Shown: positions 16,704 to 25,640 of the stretch, piece after piece
Layout of the letters: each line of letters begins with the position of its first letter
Position numbering within the stretch: position 1 is the first letter of the stretch
Origin: a virus
Reading direction: 5' to 3' (one strand)
DNA length: 64,000 bases
IMG/VR virus record: IMGVR_UViG_3300048625_000152
Coordinates: 176,494 to 240,493 of that record
Notes under the pieces: generated by a model
The model's database searches: none
Seen by the model: only the letters and a program-made list of their open reading frames with translations
What the model was told of the DNA's origin: nothing
Made by a program: the position numbers and the translations under genes

Positions 16704-16713
16704 CCGATATCCG

Positions 16714-16742
16714 TTGCTTTTGCAAATAAGTAACTGTACAAT
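16714..16742 (+). promoter_or_regulatory. Sigma70-like promoter
   Basis: TTGCTT (16714-16719) and TACAAT (16737-16742) are 17 bp apart, 23 bp before the start at 16765. A small palindrome (TTGCTTTTGCAA) covers the -35 box. Confidence 0.6.
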
Positions 16743-16764
16743 ATGTTTTTCAACAGGAGATTAT

Positions 16765-17040
16765 ATGGATAACGACAACGGATACAACCGCAGCTTCAAC
16801 GGTGATGCAAAAATCAAATTGCTTCAATTGGTTAACGAAGGCATGCAAGTCATGAATGAAGTTGAGACTTTGAACGAAGGCCTTAACGACACAATCAAAG
16901 CTATCGCAGAAGAACTGGAAATCAAACCAGCTATCCTTAAGAAAGCAGTACGCATTGCATACAAGGCTAAGTTAGGTGAGACCAATCGCGATCACGACGA
17001 GCTTAACACAATCCTCGAAACTGTGGGCAAAACCCTTTGA
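16765..17040 (+). CDS. DsbA-like dsDNA-binding/late transcription protein (tentative)
   Basis: The start is the ATG at 16765 behind CAGGAG. This 91-residue helical protein contains LNEGLNDTIKAIAEELEIKPAILKKAVRIAYKAKLGETN, which resembles the T4 DsbA type: a GIKxxxxKxLxxxAxxE pattern followed by a basic helix. T4 DsbA binds double-stranded DNA at late promoters. The match is by general pattern and length (T4 DsbA is 89 aa). It heads an operon running into the DNA polymerase. Confidence 0.5.
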   Translation: MDNDNGYNRSFNGDAKIKLLQLVNEGMQVMNEVETLNEGLNDTIKAIAEELEIKPAILKKAVRIAYKAKLGETNRDHDELNTILETVGKTL

Positions 17041-17324
17041 ACGTTGTTATTGACATTTGGAAATGGATTAAGGCCGACTTTAAGGCCTGGCCCTTCCGTT
17101 TCTGTTTAGAAGTAGCGGCGTGGATAGCTAGTATCGGGTGTTCTGTCACTATGATGCTGACTGTTCCTACCCCACCCTTCCTTATACTGTACCCACTGTT
17201 TATTAGTCAGTGTGCTATTTTTGGGTGGAGTGCGTGGTCTAGAGGTAGCTTTGGAATGTTAGCTAACTATGTGTTATTGGTAAGTATTGACAGTGTTGCA
17301 TTGTTTAGGTTAGTCACAATGTAA
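17037..17324 (+). CDS. Conserved-type phage membrane protein
   Basis: The start is a TTG that overlaps the preceding TGA stop. The 95-residue product has KADFKAWPFRFCLEVAAW followed by three hydrophobic segments (about 25-43, 47-65, 72-92). The pattern FRF-x-LE-x-x-AW and SIGCS near the first membrane segment, with TVPTPP and WSRGSFGMLANY, is one I recall from small membrane proteins widespread in marine T4-like phages. The function is unknown. It lies between replication-linked genes. Confidence 0.6.
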   Translation: MNVVIDIWKWIKADFKAWPFRFCLEVAAWIASIGCSVTMMLTVPTPPFLILYPLFISQCAIFGWSAWSRGSFGMLANYVLLVSIDSVALFRLVTM

Positions 17325-17389
17325 CGGAATCGCCCACCTTACGGGCATGTAGAGTATGTGTGAGCTCAAAATTACACTTAGGAGAAAAT

Positions 17390-17542
17390 ATGAGTAATCG
17401 AAATTACTTCGAAGATGAGGACCTCATCGAAATTTGCGAGCAGTGCGAAAACTGCTTTCACCCAAATGGCTGCATTAGACAGTGCGCCATTGACAGCTTT
17501 GTGCTAGAAGACGTAGCAATGATCAGAGGCGAAAACAAATGA
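17390..17542 (+). CDS. Cysteine-rich small protein
   Basis: The start at ATG 17390 is set by TAGGAG six bases upstream; the in-frame GTG at 17360 lacks such a site. The 50-residue acidic protein has CEQCENCFHPNGCIRQC, five cysteines and one histidine within 17 residues, probably a zinc or Fe-S site. It overlaps the DNA polymerase start by ATGA, so translation of the two is coupled. No family is recognised. Confidence 0.6.
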   Translation: MSNRNYFEDEDLIEICEQCENCFHPNGCIRQCAIDSFVLEDVAMIRGENK

Positions 17543-20208
17543 GTTACGTTGACGCAATCTTTGACAGAGCAAAAGACAAGATCCATGTAGTAGAACGAGT
17601 TAACGGCGAACGTGTTTTTCGTGAATACCCAGCCGAATACATGTTTTATTATGACGATCCACGCGGCAAGTTCCGCACCATCTACGACACACCTGTGTCT
17701 AGATTTAGTACTCGTAACAACAAAGAGTACCAGAAAGAGCTACGCATCAACAGCGACAAGAGACTTTGGGAAAGTGATATTAACCCAATCTTTCGTTGCC
17801 TTGAAAGTAACTACTTAGGCGCTAGCTCACCTAAGCTACAAACAGCCTTTTTCGACATTGAGGTCGACTTTGATCCAGTACGTGGTTACAGTCGACCTGA
17901 AGATCCCTTTAACCCAATTACTGCTATCTCTGTGTACCTAGACTGGCTAGACAAGATGGTTACTCTAGTAGTACCACCTAAGACCTATAGCTGGGAAACT
18001 GCACAAGAGATTTGTAATCGCTTTGAAAACTGCTATCTGTTTGAAAAAGAAAAGGACATGCTAGACACGTTCCTTGACTTGATTGAAGACGCAGACATCC
18101 TAAGTGGTTGGAACAGTGAAGGCTTTGATATTCCCTATACCACAATGCGTATTACTAAGGTGTTGAGTAAAGACGACACTAGACGATTATGCTTGTGGGG
18201 ACAAATGCCGAAGCAGCGTATGTTTGAACGTTTTGGTGCAGAACAATTGACATTCGACTTGTTGGGTCGTGTGCATTTGGACTATATGCAACTGTACCGC
18301 AAGTACACATATGAAGAACGACACAGTTATAGTTTGGACGCCATTGGCGAATATGAACTAGATGAGCGTAAGACAGCCTACGAAGGCACGTTGGACCAAT
18401 TGTACAACAAAGACTTTCCTACGTTTATTGAATATAACCGACAAGATACCATGTTGTTAGCAAAGCTAGACAAGAAACTACGTTTCCTAGATCTTGCTAA
18501 CGAACTTGCACACGACAACACCGTGTTGTTACAGACCACAATGGGTGCGGTAGCTGTAACGGAGCAGGCGATTATCAACGAAGCTCACGCAAGAGGTATG
18601 ATTGTTCCTAATAGAAAGAGTCGAGATGATCAAGGTGAAACACAAGCGGCAGGTGCCTACGTTGCTTACCCCAAAAAGGGAGTACACAACTACATCGGAG
18701 CGATTGACATTAACTCGCTCTACCCCTCGGCTATTCGAGCCCTTAACATGGGCCCAGAAACAATCGTCGGACAACTGCGAACCACAATGACTGACAAGTA
18801 TATTGCAGACAAAATGGCCGCAGGGTCTAGTTTTGCAGATGCTTGGGAAAACATGTTTGGTACACTAGAGTATCAAGCGGTAATGGAAGGCAAGCCCGGT
18901 ACAGAAATCACCATTGATTGGGAAGGTGGCGGCGAAACTGTACACAGTGCAGCCGATGTGTGGAAGATTATCTTTGAAGGTAATCAGCCTTGGACTATCA
19001 GTGCCAATGGTACAATTTTTAAATATGACATGAAGGGTATTATTCCCGGACTGCTAGAAAGATGGTATGCCGAACGAAAAGAAATGCAAGCCAAAAAGAA
19101 GACCGCAACAACTCCTGAGGACACAGCGTTCTGGGACAAGCGACAGCTCGTTAAAAAAATTAACCTCAACAGCTTATACGGCGCCATCCTCAATGCAGGT
19201 TGTCGCTTCTTCGATCAACGCATTGGTCAGAGCACAACGCTCACTGGCCGCATCATCGCCAAGCACATGGACGCAACAGTCAACGAAGCGATTACTGGCA
19301 AATATGACCACGTTGGTGACTCGGTTATCTACGGTGACACAGACTCGGTATACTTTAGTGCGTGGCCTGCCATTAAAGCGGAAGTAGAAGCAGGTACGAT
19401 GGAGTGGAACAAAGACATCTGCGTTCAACTCTACGATACCATTGCTGACGGAGTCAACGATAGCTTTCCGGAATTCATGGAACGTGCATGTCACTGTCCG
19501 CGAGAAATGGGTGCTATCATTAAAGGTGGACGTGAACTAGTTGCTTACAAAGGTTTGTTTATCAAGAAGAAACGTTACGCAGTGCTAATTTACGATTTGG
19601 AAAACAAGCGATTGGATACAGATGGTAAGCCAGGCAAAGTTAAAGCCATGGGCCTTGACTTGAAGCGTAGTGATACACCTAAGATTGTACAAGACTTCCT
19701 GAGTGAGATTTTGCTTGATGTGTTAACTAGCGAAGGCGACGATGTACGCCAAGTTGTAATTGACAAGGTGCGTAACTTCAAACTAGAGTTTGCTGCAAAG
19801 CCAGCTTGGGAAAAGGGCACACCCAAACGTGTAAACAACTTAACCAAGTACACTGCGGCAGAAGTTGCACAAGGTAAAGCCAACATGCCCGGACACGTTC
19901 GCGCCGCTATGAACTGGAACAGCCTAAAGCGTATGCACAGTGACAACTACTCAACAGGTATTGTTGACGGTATGAAGACTATCGTATGTAAGCTAAAGGA
20001 TAATCCATTGGGTTATACCAGCGTTGGTTATCCAACCGACGAAGCACACATCCCGCAATGGTTCAAGGATTTGCCGTTTGACCAAGACTTAATGGAAACC
20101 ACTATCGTGGACCAAAAGGTTGAGAACTTGTTGGGAGTATTGGAGTGGAAGATCTCTGAGAGCACTGACATTAAAACAACGTTTGATAGTTTGTTTAGTT
20201 GGGAATAA
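17539..20208 (+). CDS. 43: Family B replicative DNA polymerase (gp43-like)
   Basis: This 889-residue enzyme (T4 gp43 is 898) has all exonuclease motifs: FFDIEVDF (D106, E108), GWNSEGFDIPY and YNRQDTMLL. It also has all polymerase motifs: A (DINSLYPSAIRALN), B (KKINLNSLYGAILNAG) and C (YGDTDSVYFS). It replicates the phage genome with 3'-5' proofreading, tethered by the sliding clamp encoded at 21194. The last residues, TTFDSLFSWE, look like a clamp-binding tail with FDSLF. No intein or split is visible. Confidence 0.97.
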   Translation: MSYVDAIFDRAKDKIHVVERVNGERVFREYPAEYMFYYDDPRGKFRTIYDTPVSRFSTRNNKEYQKELRINSDKRLWESDINPIFRCLESNYLGASSPKLQTAFFDIEVDFDPVRGYSRPEDPFNPITAISVYLDWLDKMVTLVVPPKTYSWETAQEICNRFENCYLFEKEKDMLDTFLDLIEDADILSGWNSEGFDIPYTTMRITKVLSKDDTRRLCLWGQMPKQRMFERFGAEQLTFDLLGRVHLDYMQLYRKYTYEERHSYSLDAIGEYELDERKTAYEGTLDQLYNKDFPTFIEYNRQDTMLLAKLDKKLRFLDLANELAHDNTVLLQTTMGAVAVTEQAIINEAHARGMIVPNRKSRDDQGETQAAGAYVAYPKKGVHNYIGAIDINSLYPSAIRALNMGPETIVGQLRTTMTDKYIADKMAAGSSFADAWENMFGTLEYQAVMEGKPGTEITIDWEGGGETVHSAADVWKIIFEGNQPWTISANGTIFKYDMKGIIPGLLERWYAERKEMQAKKKTATTPEDTAFWDKRQLVKKINLNSLYGAILNAGCRFFDQRIGQSTTLTGRIIAKHMDATVNEAITGKYDHVGDSVIYGDTDSVYFSAWPAIKAEVEAGTMEWNKDICVQLYDTIADGVNDSFPEFMERACHCPREMGAIIKGGRELVAYKGLFIKKKRYAVLIYDLENKRLDTDGKPGKVKAMGLDLKRSDTPKIVQDFLSEILLDVLTSEGDDVRQVVIDKVRNFKLEFAAKPAWEKGTPKRVNNLTKYTAAEVAQGKANMPGHVRAAMNWNSLKRMHSDNYSTGIVDGMKTIVCKLKDNPLGYTSVGYPTDEAHIPQWFKDLPFDQDLMETTIVDQKVENLLGVLEWKISESTDIKTTFDSLFSWE

Positions 20209-20211
20209 TCC

Positions 20212-21147
20212 ATGACTATGAAACTACACGATGTTGTAGAGCTACAGCAAGCTCTTGTGGACTTGGTGCCTACTAAAGGCATTGAGCACGAGATTGATGC
20301 TATAGTAGGCAATATTGATCTAATCAAGGGAAAGTACACAGAAGACTATGCCTACAGATTAGATCAATTGCAAACTAGCTTACGAGAAATCAAGGCTAGC
20401 TTGCATAAGCCATTGGCGCTAGTTGATGACATTAAAGATATTGTTGGACAAGACCTAACTGATGCCACTGCTAAGTTTGATGCAGTCGATTATCAAGATG
20501 AATTGCGGTATGCTAATGCAGAACGTATACGTCAAGTGCGTCAACTGTATGTACCAAACGGTGCAGACGAAATCGTTACTAGGGCCATTGACTTATATGT
20601 TGATTGGCGATACCCTGGATTGGAAATCGGTTGCCGTGATGGACACTGGACCAAGTATCTAGTAAGTTGCGACCCATTGTACATTACAGATGTATTCCAG
20701 GAGTTTTTAGATAGCACATCCAGTAACTATCCTGAAGAGTACCAACAACGCCTGCGCCCATACTTGATTGAAAATCAAAATCTATCCATGCTACCTCAGA
20801 ATCAATATGGTTTTGTGTTTAGTTGGAACTTCTTTAACTACTTGACATTGGCTAACATTAAACATTATCTAACACAGGTATTCACTCTGCTTCGCCCAGG
20901 CGGAACATTCATGTTCAGTTACAACAACGCAGACTTAGCAGCAGGCGCAGCGTATGCCGACAGCTACTTTATGAGCTATGCGCCCAAGCATCTTCTAGTT
21001 CCCATTTGCGAAGAACTTGGGTATGAAGTGATTGGCACAACTGATATCGAACCCGCAGTAAGCTGGTTAGAGATCAGAAAACCCGGAACACTTAAAATGA
21101 TTAAAGCTCATCAAGTTTTAGGTGAAATAAAATACGTTAACCCTTGA
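20212..21147 (+). CDS. SAM-dependent methyltransferase with N-terminal coiled coil
   Basis: Residues 1-95 are charged and helical. Residues about 120-290 form a class I methyltransferase: LEIGCRDGHWTKYLV (motif I), FVFSWNFFNYLTLANIKHYL and LRPGGTFMFSYNN (post-motif loop). The substrate is unknown. The position between DNA polymerase and sliding clamp suggests a nucleic-acid target, but the fold also fits small-molecule or sugar methylation. It starts three bases after the polymerase stop. Confidence 0.72.
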   Translation: MTMKLHDVVELQQALVDLVPTKGIEHEIDAIVGNIDLIKGKYTEDYAYRLDQLQTSLREIKASLHKPLALVDDIKDIVGQDLTDATAKFDAVDYQDELRYANAERIRQVRQLYVPNGADEIVTRAIDLYVDWRYPGLEIGCRDGHWTKYLVSCDPLYITDVFQEFLDSTSSNYPEEYQQRLRPYLIENQNLSMLPQNQYGFVFSWNFFNYLTLANIKHYLTQVFTLLRPGGTFMFSYNNADLAAGAAYADSYFMSYAPKHLLVPICEELGYEVIGTTDIEPAVSWLEIRKPGTLKMIKAHQVLGEIKYVNP

Positions 21148-21172
21148 TATTTTCTAAATATATCTATATACT
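21144..21172 (+). promoter_or_regulatory. Sigma70-like promoter with internal late-like octamer
   Basis: TTGATA (21144-21149) and TATACT (21167-21172) are 17 bp apart, 22 bp before the sliding clamp start. TCTAAATA (21153-21160), a late-promoter-like octamer, lies in the spacer, so the gene may be read both early and late. Confidence 0.6.
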
Positions 21173-21193
21173 ACACATTACATTGGAGAACAC

Positions 21194-21928
21194 ATGCAAG
21201 ACAATCTAAAAGACATCGTACAGCACACATTTGGACTAGGTTCAATTGAGTTGGTTAAAGTGACCGGCACTGCAAGCGAAACAGTCCTAAACACAATCGC
21301 CGAAGATCGTTCGGTTATTGTTGAGGCTAAATTTAAAAACCCAGTACCAGAATTTGTTGGTACGTTTGGTATGCCTAACTTGGGCAAACTAAAAACAATC
21401 CTTAACATCGAAGTATATCGCGACGATGCTAAGTTGAGCATTAACACACAGCAAAACTCTGCAGGCGAAACTGTTCCAGCTGGTATCCACTTTGAAAACA
21501 AAGATGGTGACTTTAAGAACGATTATCGCTTCATGAGTGCAGAAGTTGTTAACGACAAACTCAAAGCAGTTAAGTTCAAAGGCGTTCGTTGGGGTGTTGA
21601 TGTAGTTCCTACTATTGCCAGCATCCAGCGTATGCGCTTCATGGCTAGTGCTAACAGCGAAGAAACTACGTTTACTGCTAAAACAGAAAACGGAGCACTC
21701 AAGTTCTTCTTCGGTGATTCGTCAAGTCACGCAGGTAACTTTGTTTTTGATAACAACGTTAGTGGCACATTAACTAAGAGCTGGTCTTGGCCAGTAGACG
21801 CAGTTATTAGCATCCTCGGATTGCCGGGTGACAAGACCTTCAAGATCAGCGATGAAGGTGCTGCAATGATTACCGTTGACAGCGGCATTGCTGATTACAG
21901 CTACATTATTCCTGCTCAACAGAAGTAA
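21194..21928 (+). CDS. 45: Sliding clamp (gp45-like)
   Basis: This 244-residue protein (T4 gp45 is 228) has the gp45 pattern of two PCNA-like domains: FGMPNLGKLKTILN in domain 1, FENKDGDFKNDYRFMSAEVV and FKGVRWGVDVVPT at the domain junction, and the closing strand region FKISDEGAAMITVDSG. It forms a trimeric ring that tethers DNA polymerase and, in T4, activates late transcription. It has its own promoter. Loader subunits (gp44/62) are not in the window. Confidence 0.85.
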   Translation: MQDNLKDIVQHTFGLGSIELVKVTGTASETVLNTIAEDRSVIVEAKFKNPVPEFVGTFGMPNLGKLKTILNIEVYRDDAKLSINTQQNSAGETVPAGIHFENKDGDFKNDYRFMSAEVVNDKLKAVKFKGVRWGVDVVPTIASIQRMRFMASANSEETTFTAKTENGALKFFFGDSSSHAGNFVFDNNVSGTLTKSWSWPVDAVISILGLPGDKTFKISDEGAAMITVDSGIADYSYIIPAQQK

Positions 21929-22554
21929 TGTCTTTAGGTCATCTGATACCTAGAGGATACCGTCCCGGTAGTGGGTTAATATCCCCTACTGGGATTTTCT
22001 ATTTAAGTATCCCCAAGAACGCCAGCACATATATGAGCAATTTGCTGGTTGCCAATGATTGGTGTCACAATGACGTATACAGTCCCGATATTAAGGAATG
22101 TATAGTTGTTCTACGTGATCCAGTTGATCGTTGGCTCAGTGGCTTTGCAACGTATGCAGCTAGCTGGTTGCTCGGGGAAGGATATGGTAGCGATCATTTC
22201 AGGGAAGACTATAATGATCTCACACAGCGAATCATCTTTGATCAAATTGTATTTGACGACCACACCACTGAACAAGTAAAATACGTAGAGCAACTAGGTG
22301 ACCATAAGATTACATTCTTTAAACTCAATTACGAGTTGGGAATGAACTTAGAAAGTTTTTTAGATTGCAAGCTAGGTCTAAATAACCCTATAGCAGATAA
22401 CGCAGGCGAAGACAATTACGATACTAAAATGATTGCCAAGCACATGAGATTCAGAGTAGAACAAGATCCCGTTCTACGTGCTAAGATTATTGCGCGATAT
22501 GCTGCCGACTACGAACTAATTAAAACAGCAAACTATTACAATGAGCCAAGATAA
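21928..22554 (+). CDS. Sulfotransferase-family protein
   Basis: This 208-residue protein has IFYLSIPKNASTYMSNLL, the 5'-phosphosulfate loop (PKxxST) of PAPS-dependent sulfotransferases, and VVLRDPVDRWLSGFATY, the 3'-phosphate site (RDPxxRxxSGF). Both sites are intact. It would transfer sulfate from PAPS to a sugar or other acceptor. A CysC-like P-loop protein at 62927-63349 could help make PAPS. It overlaps the clamp stop and the TGT-like gene. Confidence 0.78.
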   Translation: MSLGHLIPRGYRPGSGLISPTGIFYLSIPKNASTYMSNLLVANDWCHNDVYSPDIKECIVVLRDPVDRWLSGFATYAASWLLGEGYGSDHFREDYNDLTQRIIFDQIVFDDHTTEQVKYVEQLGDHKITFFKLNYELGMNLESFLDCKLGLNNPIADNAGEDNYDTKMIAKHMRFRVEQDPVLRAKIIARYAADYELIKTANYYNEPR

Positions 22555-24235
22555 TTTAACAAGCAAACAAAAAGATTACGCAGTATTCTTGCCAGCTATT
22601 AGCGGCTTCTACGGTACGTTTGTGGGCAAACAGCGTGTTAACAACGACTATGTTGATCCAGCACGTTTCCCGCAAGGACTAACTGACATGGAGCAGATGA
22701 ACTGGCTTAACGATCAAAAGGGCTTGTTCCCGTATAAGTGGAGTCTCTATTCAGGTGGACATGCTAACTTAGATCTCACTAAAGAAGACCCAAGTGAGGA
22801 CATGGTTCGCAAACGTGACCCAAACACTATCCTGCTAGGTGACTCGGGTGGATTCCAGATTGCCAAAGGCTTGTGGGAAGGCGAATGGCGTGATCCTAAC
22901 AGCCAAGAAGTCAAAGACAAAATGGCTGCAATGGTAGCACTAGGTGTAGAAGTTAAGCCGGTGTTAGACAAAGCTGGTAAGCCAGTTATTGGTAAAAAAG
23001 GCCCTAAGACTGTTACTATTGATCATGCTAAAAACTATCAAAATTTAATTGATGCAGCACAAAAGAAGCGCAGTGCGATTCTAACCTGGCTAGATAGTAT
23101 CAGTAACTACGGTATGGGATTAGATATTCCAACTTGGGTTATCCATGACAAGAAGGCCAGCGATGCCTGCGGTATCAAAACCCTCAACGAAGCAGTAGCG
23201 GCCACAAAGTATAACAACGAATACTTTATGGCGCAGCGTAAAGGTAAGAACAACGGCGGTACTAAGTTCTTAAACGTGCTCCAGGGTGACAATCATGACA
23301 GCGCAGAAGATTGGTATCAAGTAATGAAAGAGTATTGCGATCCTGTTAAGTATCCCGATACGCACTTTGATGGCTGGGCAATGGGAGGTCAGAACATGTG
23401 TGACGTACACTTGATCTTAAAACGCCTAGTGGCCCTACGTTACGACAACTTACTACAAGAGGGCAAACATGATTGGATGCACTTCTTGGGCACAAGTAAA
23501 CTAGAATGGGCAGTATTGCTCACAGTCATCCAACGTGCAATTCGTAAGTATGTTAATCCTGCGTTTACTATTAGCTTCGACTGTGCAAGCCCGTTTCTGG
23601 CCACTGCTAATGGACAAGTATATTTTGAAAATGTATTCCCACAGGATGGTAAATGGTCTTATCGTATGGCGCCGAGCGCAGATGATAAGAAGTACGCAAC
23701 CGATACACGTAAGTGGAGTGCCGGTGTAGTTGCAGATGGTATCTACGATAACTGGGAAGACAGTCCACTAAGTGACTTGTTTAAAATGAAAGATATTTGC
23801 ATCTATAAACCCGGCGATCTAAATAAGATTAGCAAGGAGGGCAAAACATCATGGGATAGTTTTAGTTACGCATTGCTTATGGGACATAACGTATGGATGC
23901 ACTTGACTGCGGTACAAGAAGCTAATAGACGATTTGATGCAGGTGAGCATCCAGCAATGATGCGATCAGAAAAGCCGCTTGCGCCTTTCTTTGAAGACAT
24001 TGTTGAAGCTATTTTTGCAGCACCTGATCGCGAAACAGCAGAAGAGATTATCGAAATGTACGGTGGCCCAAATGGTTACTGGACTGAGATTATTGGTACT
24101 CGCGGATTTAAGGGCAAGAAGGCAGTAAGTGCTCGACCAATGTTTGGCAAGCTGTTTATTGTAGAAGATCCAAGCAGCGACGACGACACTGAATTTGACG
24201 AAACAGCATTAGACAACTTAGAGGACACACAATGA
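22541..24235 (+). CDS. dpdA: TGT/DpdA-like guanine transglycosylase
   Basis: The 564-residue protein has a TGT-type barrel with LLGDSGGFQIAKG (D101 of DSGGFQ), FLNVLQGDNHDSAEDWY (the VQGG-like loop), FDGWAMGGQN, WMHFLGTSK and FTISFDCASPF (D347, the likely nucleophile). The CxCxxC zinc site of tRNA enzymes is not seen, and the protein is about 190 residues longer than bacterial TGT. Both features fit phage DpdA proteins, which insert 7-deazaguanines into DNA in place of guanine. FolE, QueD and QueE in the window would supply the base. A tRNA target cannot be excluded. Confidence 0.82.
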   Translation: MSQDNLTSKQKDYAVFLPAISGFYGTFVGKQRVNNDYVDPARFPQGLTDMEQMNWLNDQKGLFPYKWSLYSGGHANLDLTKEDPSEDMVRKRDPNTILLGDSGGFQIAKGLWEGEWRDPNSQEVKDKMAAMVALGVEVKPVLDKAGKPVIGKKGPKTVTIDHAKNYQNLIDAAQKKRSAILTWLDSISNYGMGLDIPTWVIHDKKASDACGIKTLNEAVAATKYNNEYFMAQRKGKNNGGTKFLNVLQGDNHDSAEDWYQVMKEYCDPVKYPDTHFDGWAMGGQNMCDVHLILKRLVALRYDNLLQEGKHDWMHFLGTSKLEWAVLLTVIQRAIRKYVNPAFTISFDCASPFLATANGQVYFENVFPQDGKWSYRMAPSADDKKYATDTRKWSAGVVADGIYDNWEDSPLSDLFKMKDICIYKPGDLNKISKEGKTSWDSFSYALLMGHNVWMHLTAVQEANRRFDAGEHPAMMRSEKPLAPFFEDIVEAIFAAPDRETAEEIIEMYGGPNGYWTEIIGTRGFKGKKAVSARPMFGKLFIVEDPSSDDDTEFDETALDNLEDTQ

Positions 24236-24735
24236 TCAGAGAAGGCCACGAAGAAGTCAAGTTCTTCCAAGGCAAGGAAGTAGAACATACTCCCGCATTT
24301 GGAAAACAAACCCTGTTTGTAGTGGGCATACAGCCATTGGCAGATATTGCACTTAACCTACACGGTGCGGACCATATCTACTTTGGTGCCAATATGAGCT
24401 TTCCGAATCCTGCAATTAACGATCCGGTTTGGAACGATTGGGAAAACATGATTCGTCCGTTTTTGGAAAAAGGATATACTTGTACGCTAGACATTGATGC
24501 TAAATGTGTTGAAGGCCTACTAGAAGGATGTCTATGCGAACATCATAACTTTATTCCGATGATTTCGGTGAAACTGCCGTATTTACAACAGCTAGGTTAT
24601 AATGCTACAATTAAGCTAGACGACAAAGACTTTGCAGCAACTAACCCAGGTGTTTGGTGCCACAGTGTTCACAACCTTATGGATCGAAAAGTATTTACTG
24701 ATTGGTCCAGCTATACGAAAGACGAAACTTTATGA
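24232..24735 (+). CDS. Conserved-type phage protein next to the TGT-like gene
   Basis: This 167-residue protein overlaps the TGT-like gene by ATGA. It begins MIREGHEEVKFFQGKEVEHTPAF and continues TLFVVGIQPL, HIYFGANMSF, TLDIDAKCVEGLLEGCLCEHHNF. The alternating strands and helices suggest a Rossmann-like or alpha/beta fold with several Cys and His (C-x3-LEGCLCEHH). I recall similar proteins in cyanophages but no assigned function. Its tight coupling suggests it works with the transglycosylase. Confidence 0.55.
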   Translation: MIREGHEEVKFFQGKEVEHTPAFGKQTLFVVGIQPLADIALNLHGADHIYFGANMSFPNPAINDPVWNDWENMIRPFLEKGYTCTLDIDAKCVEGLLEGCLCEHHNFIPMISVKLPYLQQLGYNATIKLDDKDFAATNPGVWCHSVHNLMDRKVFTDWSSYTKDETL

Positions 24736-24917
24736 ACAACCTCCGTAAAGAGCAGTTACGTCTTGTGATTGCAGAAATGCGCCCAGACATTTCAGATAGC
24801 GATTTTGAAGCTATGTGGGACGAAATGCAAACTGCATGTACTACTCACTATTCAGACGTAGCAAACGAAGTCATTGACTTACATACCACAACCGACTCAC
24901 AAGGAATTATTAGATGA
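24732..24917 (+). CDS. Small helical acidic protein
   Basis: The ATG at 24732 overlaps the previous stop (ATGA) and is preferred over the in-frame upstream start at 24702. The 61-residue product starts MNNLRKEQLRLVIAEMRPD and is mostly helical with many acidic residues. No family is recognised. It overlaps the following gene by ATGA, in the same operon as the TGT-like gene. Confidence 0.5.
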   Translation: MNNLRKEQLRLVIAEMRPDISDSDFEAMWDEMQTACTTHYSDVANEVIDLHTTTDSQGIIR

Positions 24918-25363
24918 GCCAACGAGACCAAGCACTAGCAGATAAGCGTGAGCGTATCATGCAACGTGCAGACCGACAAATTTGGGTAACCTTCAAGAAA
25001 GAAGGCATTCACAAATACCCAGCAGCAGCAACTGATCCAGCACTAGCAACAGGCGACGAGTACGACGTTTCGTTCCTCGGCCTACCACATCGTCATATCT
25101 TTCACTTCCGTGTATGGATTGACGTGTTTCACAACGACCGCGACATTGAGTTTATCCAATTTAAACGTTGGCTCGAAAACTTGTATGCAGGCGGTACGCT
25201 AGAGCTCAACTTTAAGAGTTGCGAAATGATTGCAGATGATTTGTACACACAAATCAACACAAAGTATCCTGACCGCAGTGTCTGGATTGAAGTTGCCGAA
25301 GATGGTGAGAACGGCGCTTTAATTAAATATGAATCTCACCGCCCACAACTGATTAGTATCTAA
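24914..25363 (+). CDS. T-fold-like protein resembling QueD/PTPS, function unproven
   Basis: This 149-residue protein follows a QueD-like order: strand HRHIFHFRVWIDV, acidic IEFIQFKRWLENLY, helix KSCEMIADDLYTQI, then SVWIEVAEDGENGALIKYE. The KSCEMIADDL and WIEVAEDGENGA elements occupy the places of the PTxExLA and RVWETPxxxA elements of 6-carboxytetrahydropterin synthase. The cysteine/HGH zinc site of true QueD is not visible. It could be a non-catalytic T-fold, a QueF-like enzyme or unrelated. I recall homologues in cyanophages. It sits two genes behind the TGT-like gene. Confidence 0.5.
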   Translation: MSQRDQALADKRERIMQRADRQIWVTFKKEGIHKYPAAATDPALATGDEYDVSFLGLPHRHIFHFRVWIDVFHNDRDIEFIQFKRWLENLYAGGTLELNFKSCEMIADDLYTQINTKYPDRSVWIEVAEDGENGALIKYESHRPQLISI

Positions 25364-25374
25364 GGAAATATAAA

Positions 25375-25638
25375 ATGGCAAACGAACACCTGCAAAAGTA
25401 CTTGAAGATGAAACCCGAAGTTTCGCGTCTATTCAATGACCTCGAAGAGTACTTGGCGTTCTGTAAGAAGCAGGGCTACGTCTACGACGAAAGCCATCTC
25501 TACAACGAGAAAACACCGTGGGGCGAAATGCAGCGAGTTAAAGCTGGCAAGTTCCCCAAGGACAATTGGAGTCCGTATCCAAAAGAGCGTCGCGAATTTA
25601 AACCTCGTGACAAAAACAGCAACTGGAAGTACCGCTGA
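25375..25638 (+). CDS. Small conserved-type hypothetical protein
   Basis: This 87-residue basic protein starts after AAGGAAATATAAA. It has a helical N-terminal half and an aromatic/basic C-terminal half (PWGEMQRVKAGKFPKDNWSPYP then KERREFKPRD). The pattern KFPKDNWSPYPKE looks like a surface recognition stretch, but no function is known. It is followed two bases later by the next gene. Confidence 0.5.
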   Translation: MANEHLQKYLKMKPEVSRLFNDLEEYLAFCKKQGYVYDESHLYNEKTPWGEMQRVKAGKFPKDNWSPYPKERREFKPRDKNSNWKYR

Positions 25639-25640
25639 TT

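Noticed and set aside
16580-16714. tRNA or riboswitch in the structured gap
   Set aside because: No T-loop, anticodon arm or CCA end is seen, and no preQ1-type pattern fits; it is kept only as an unnamed structured RNA.
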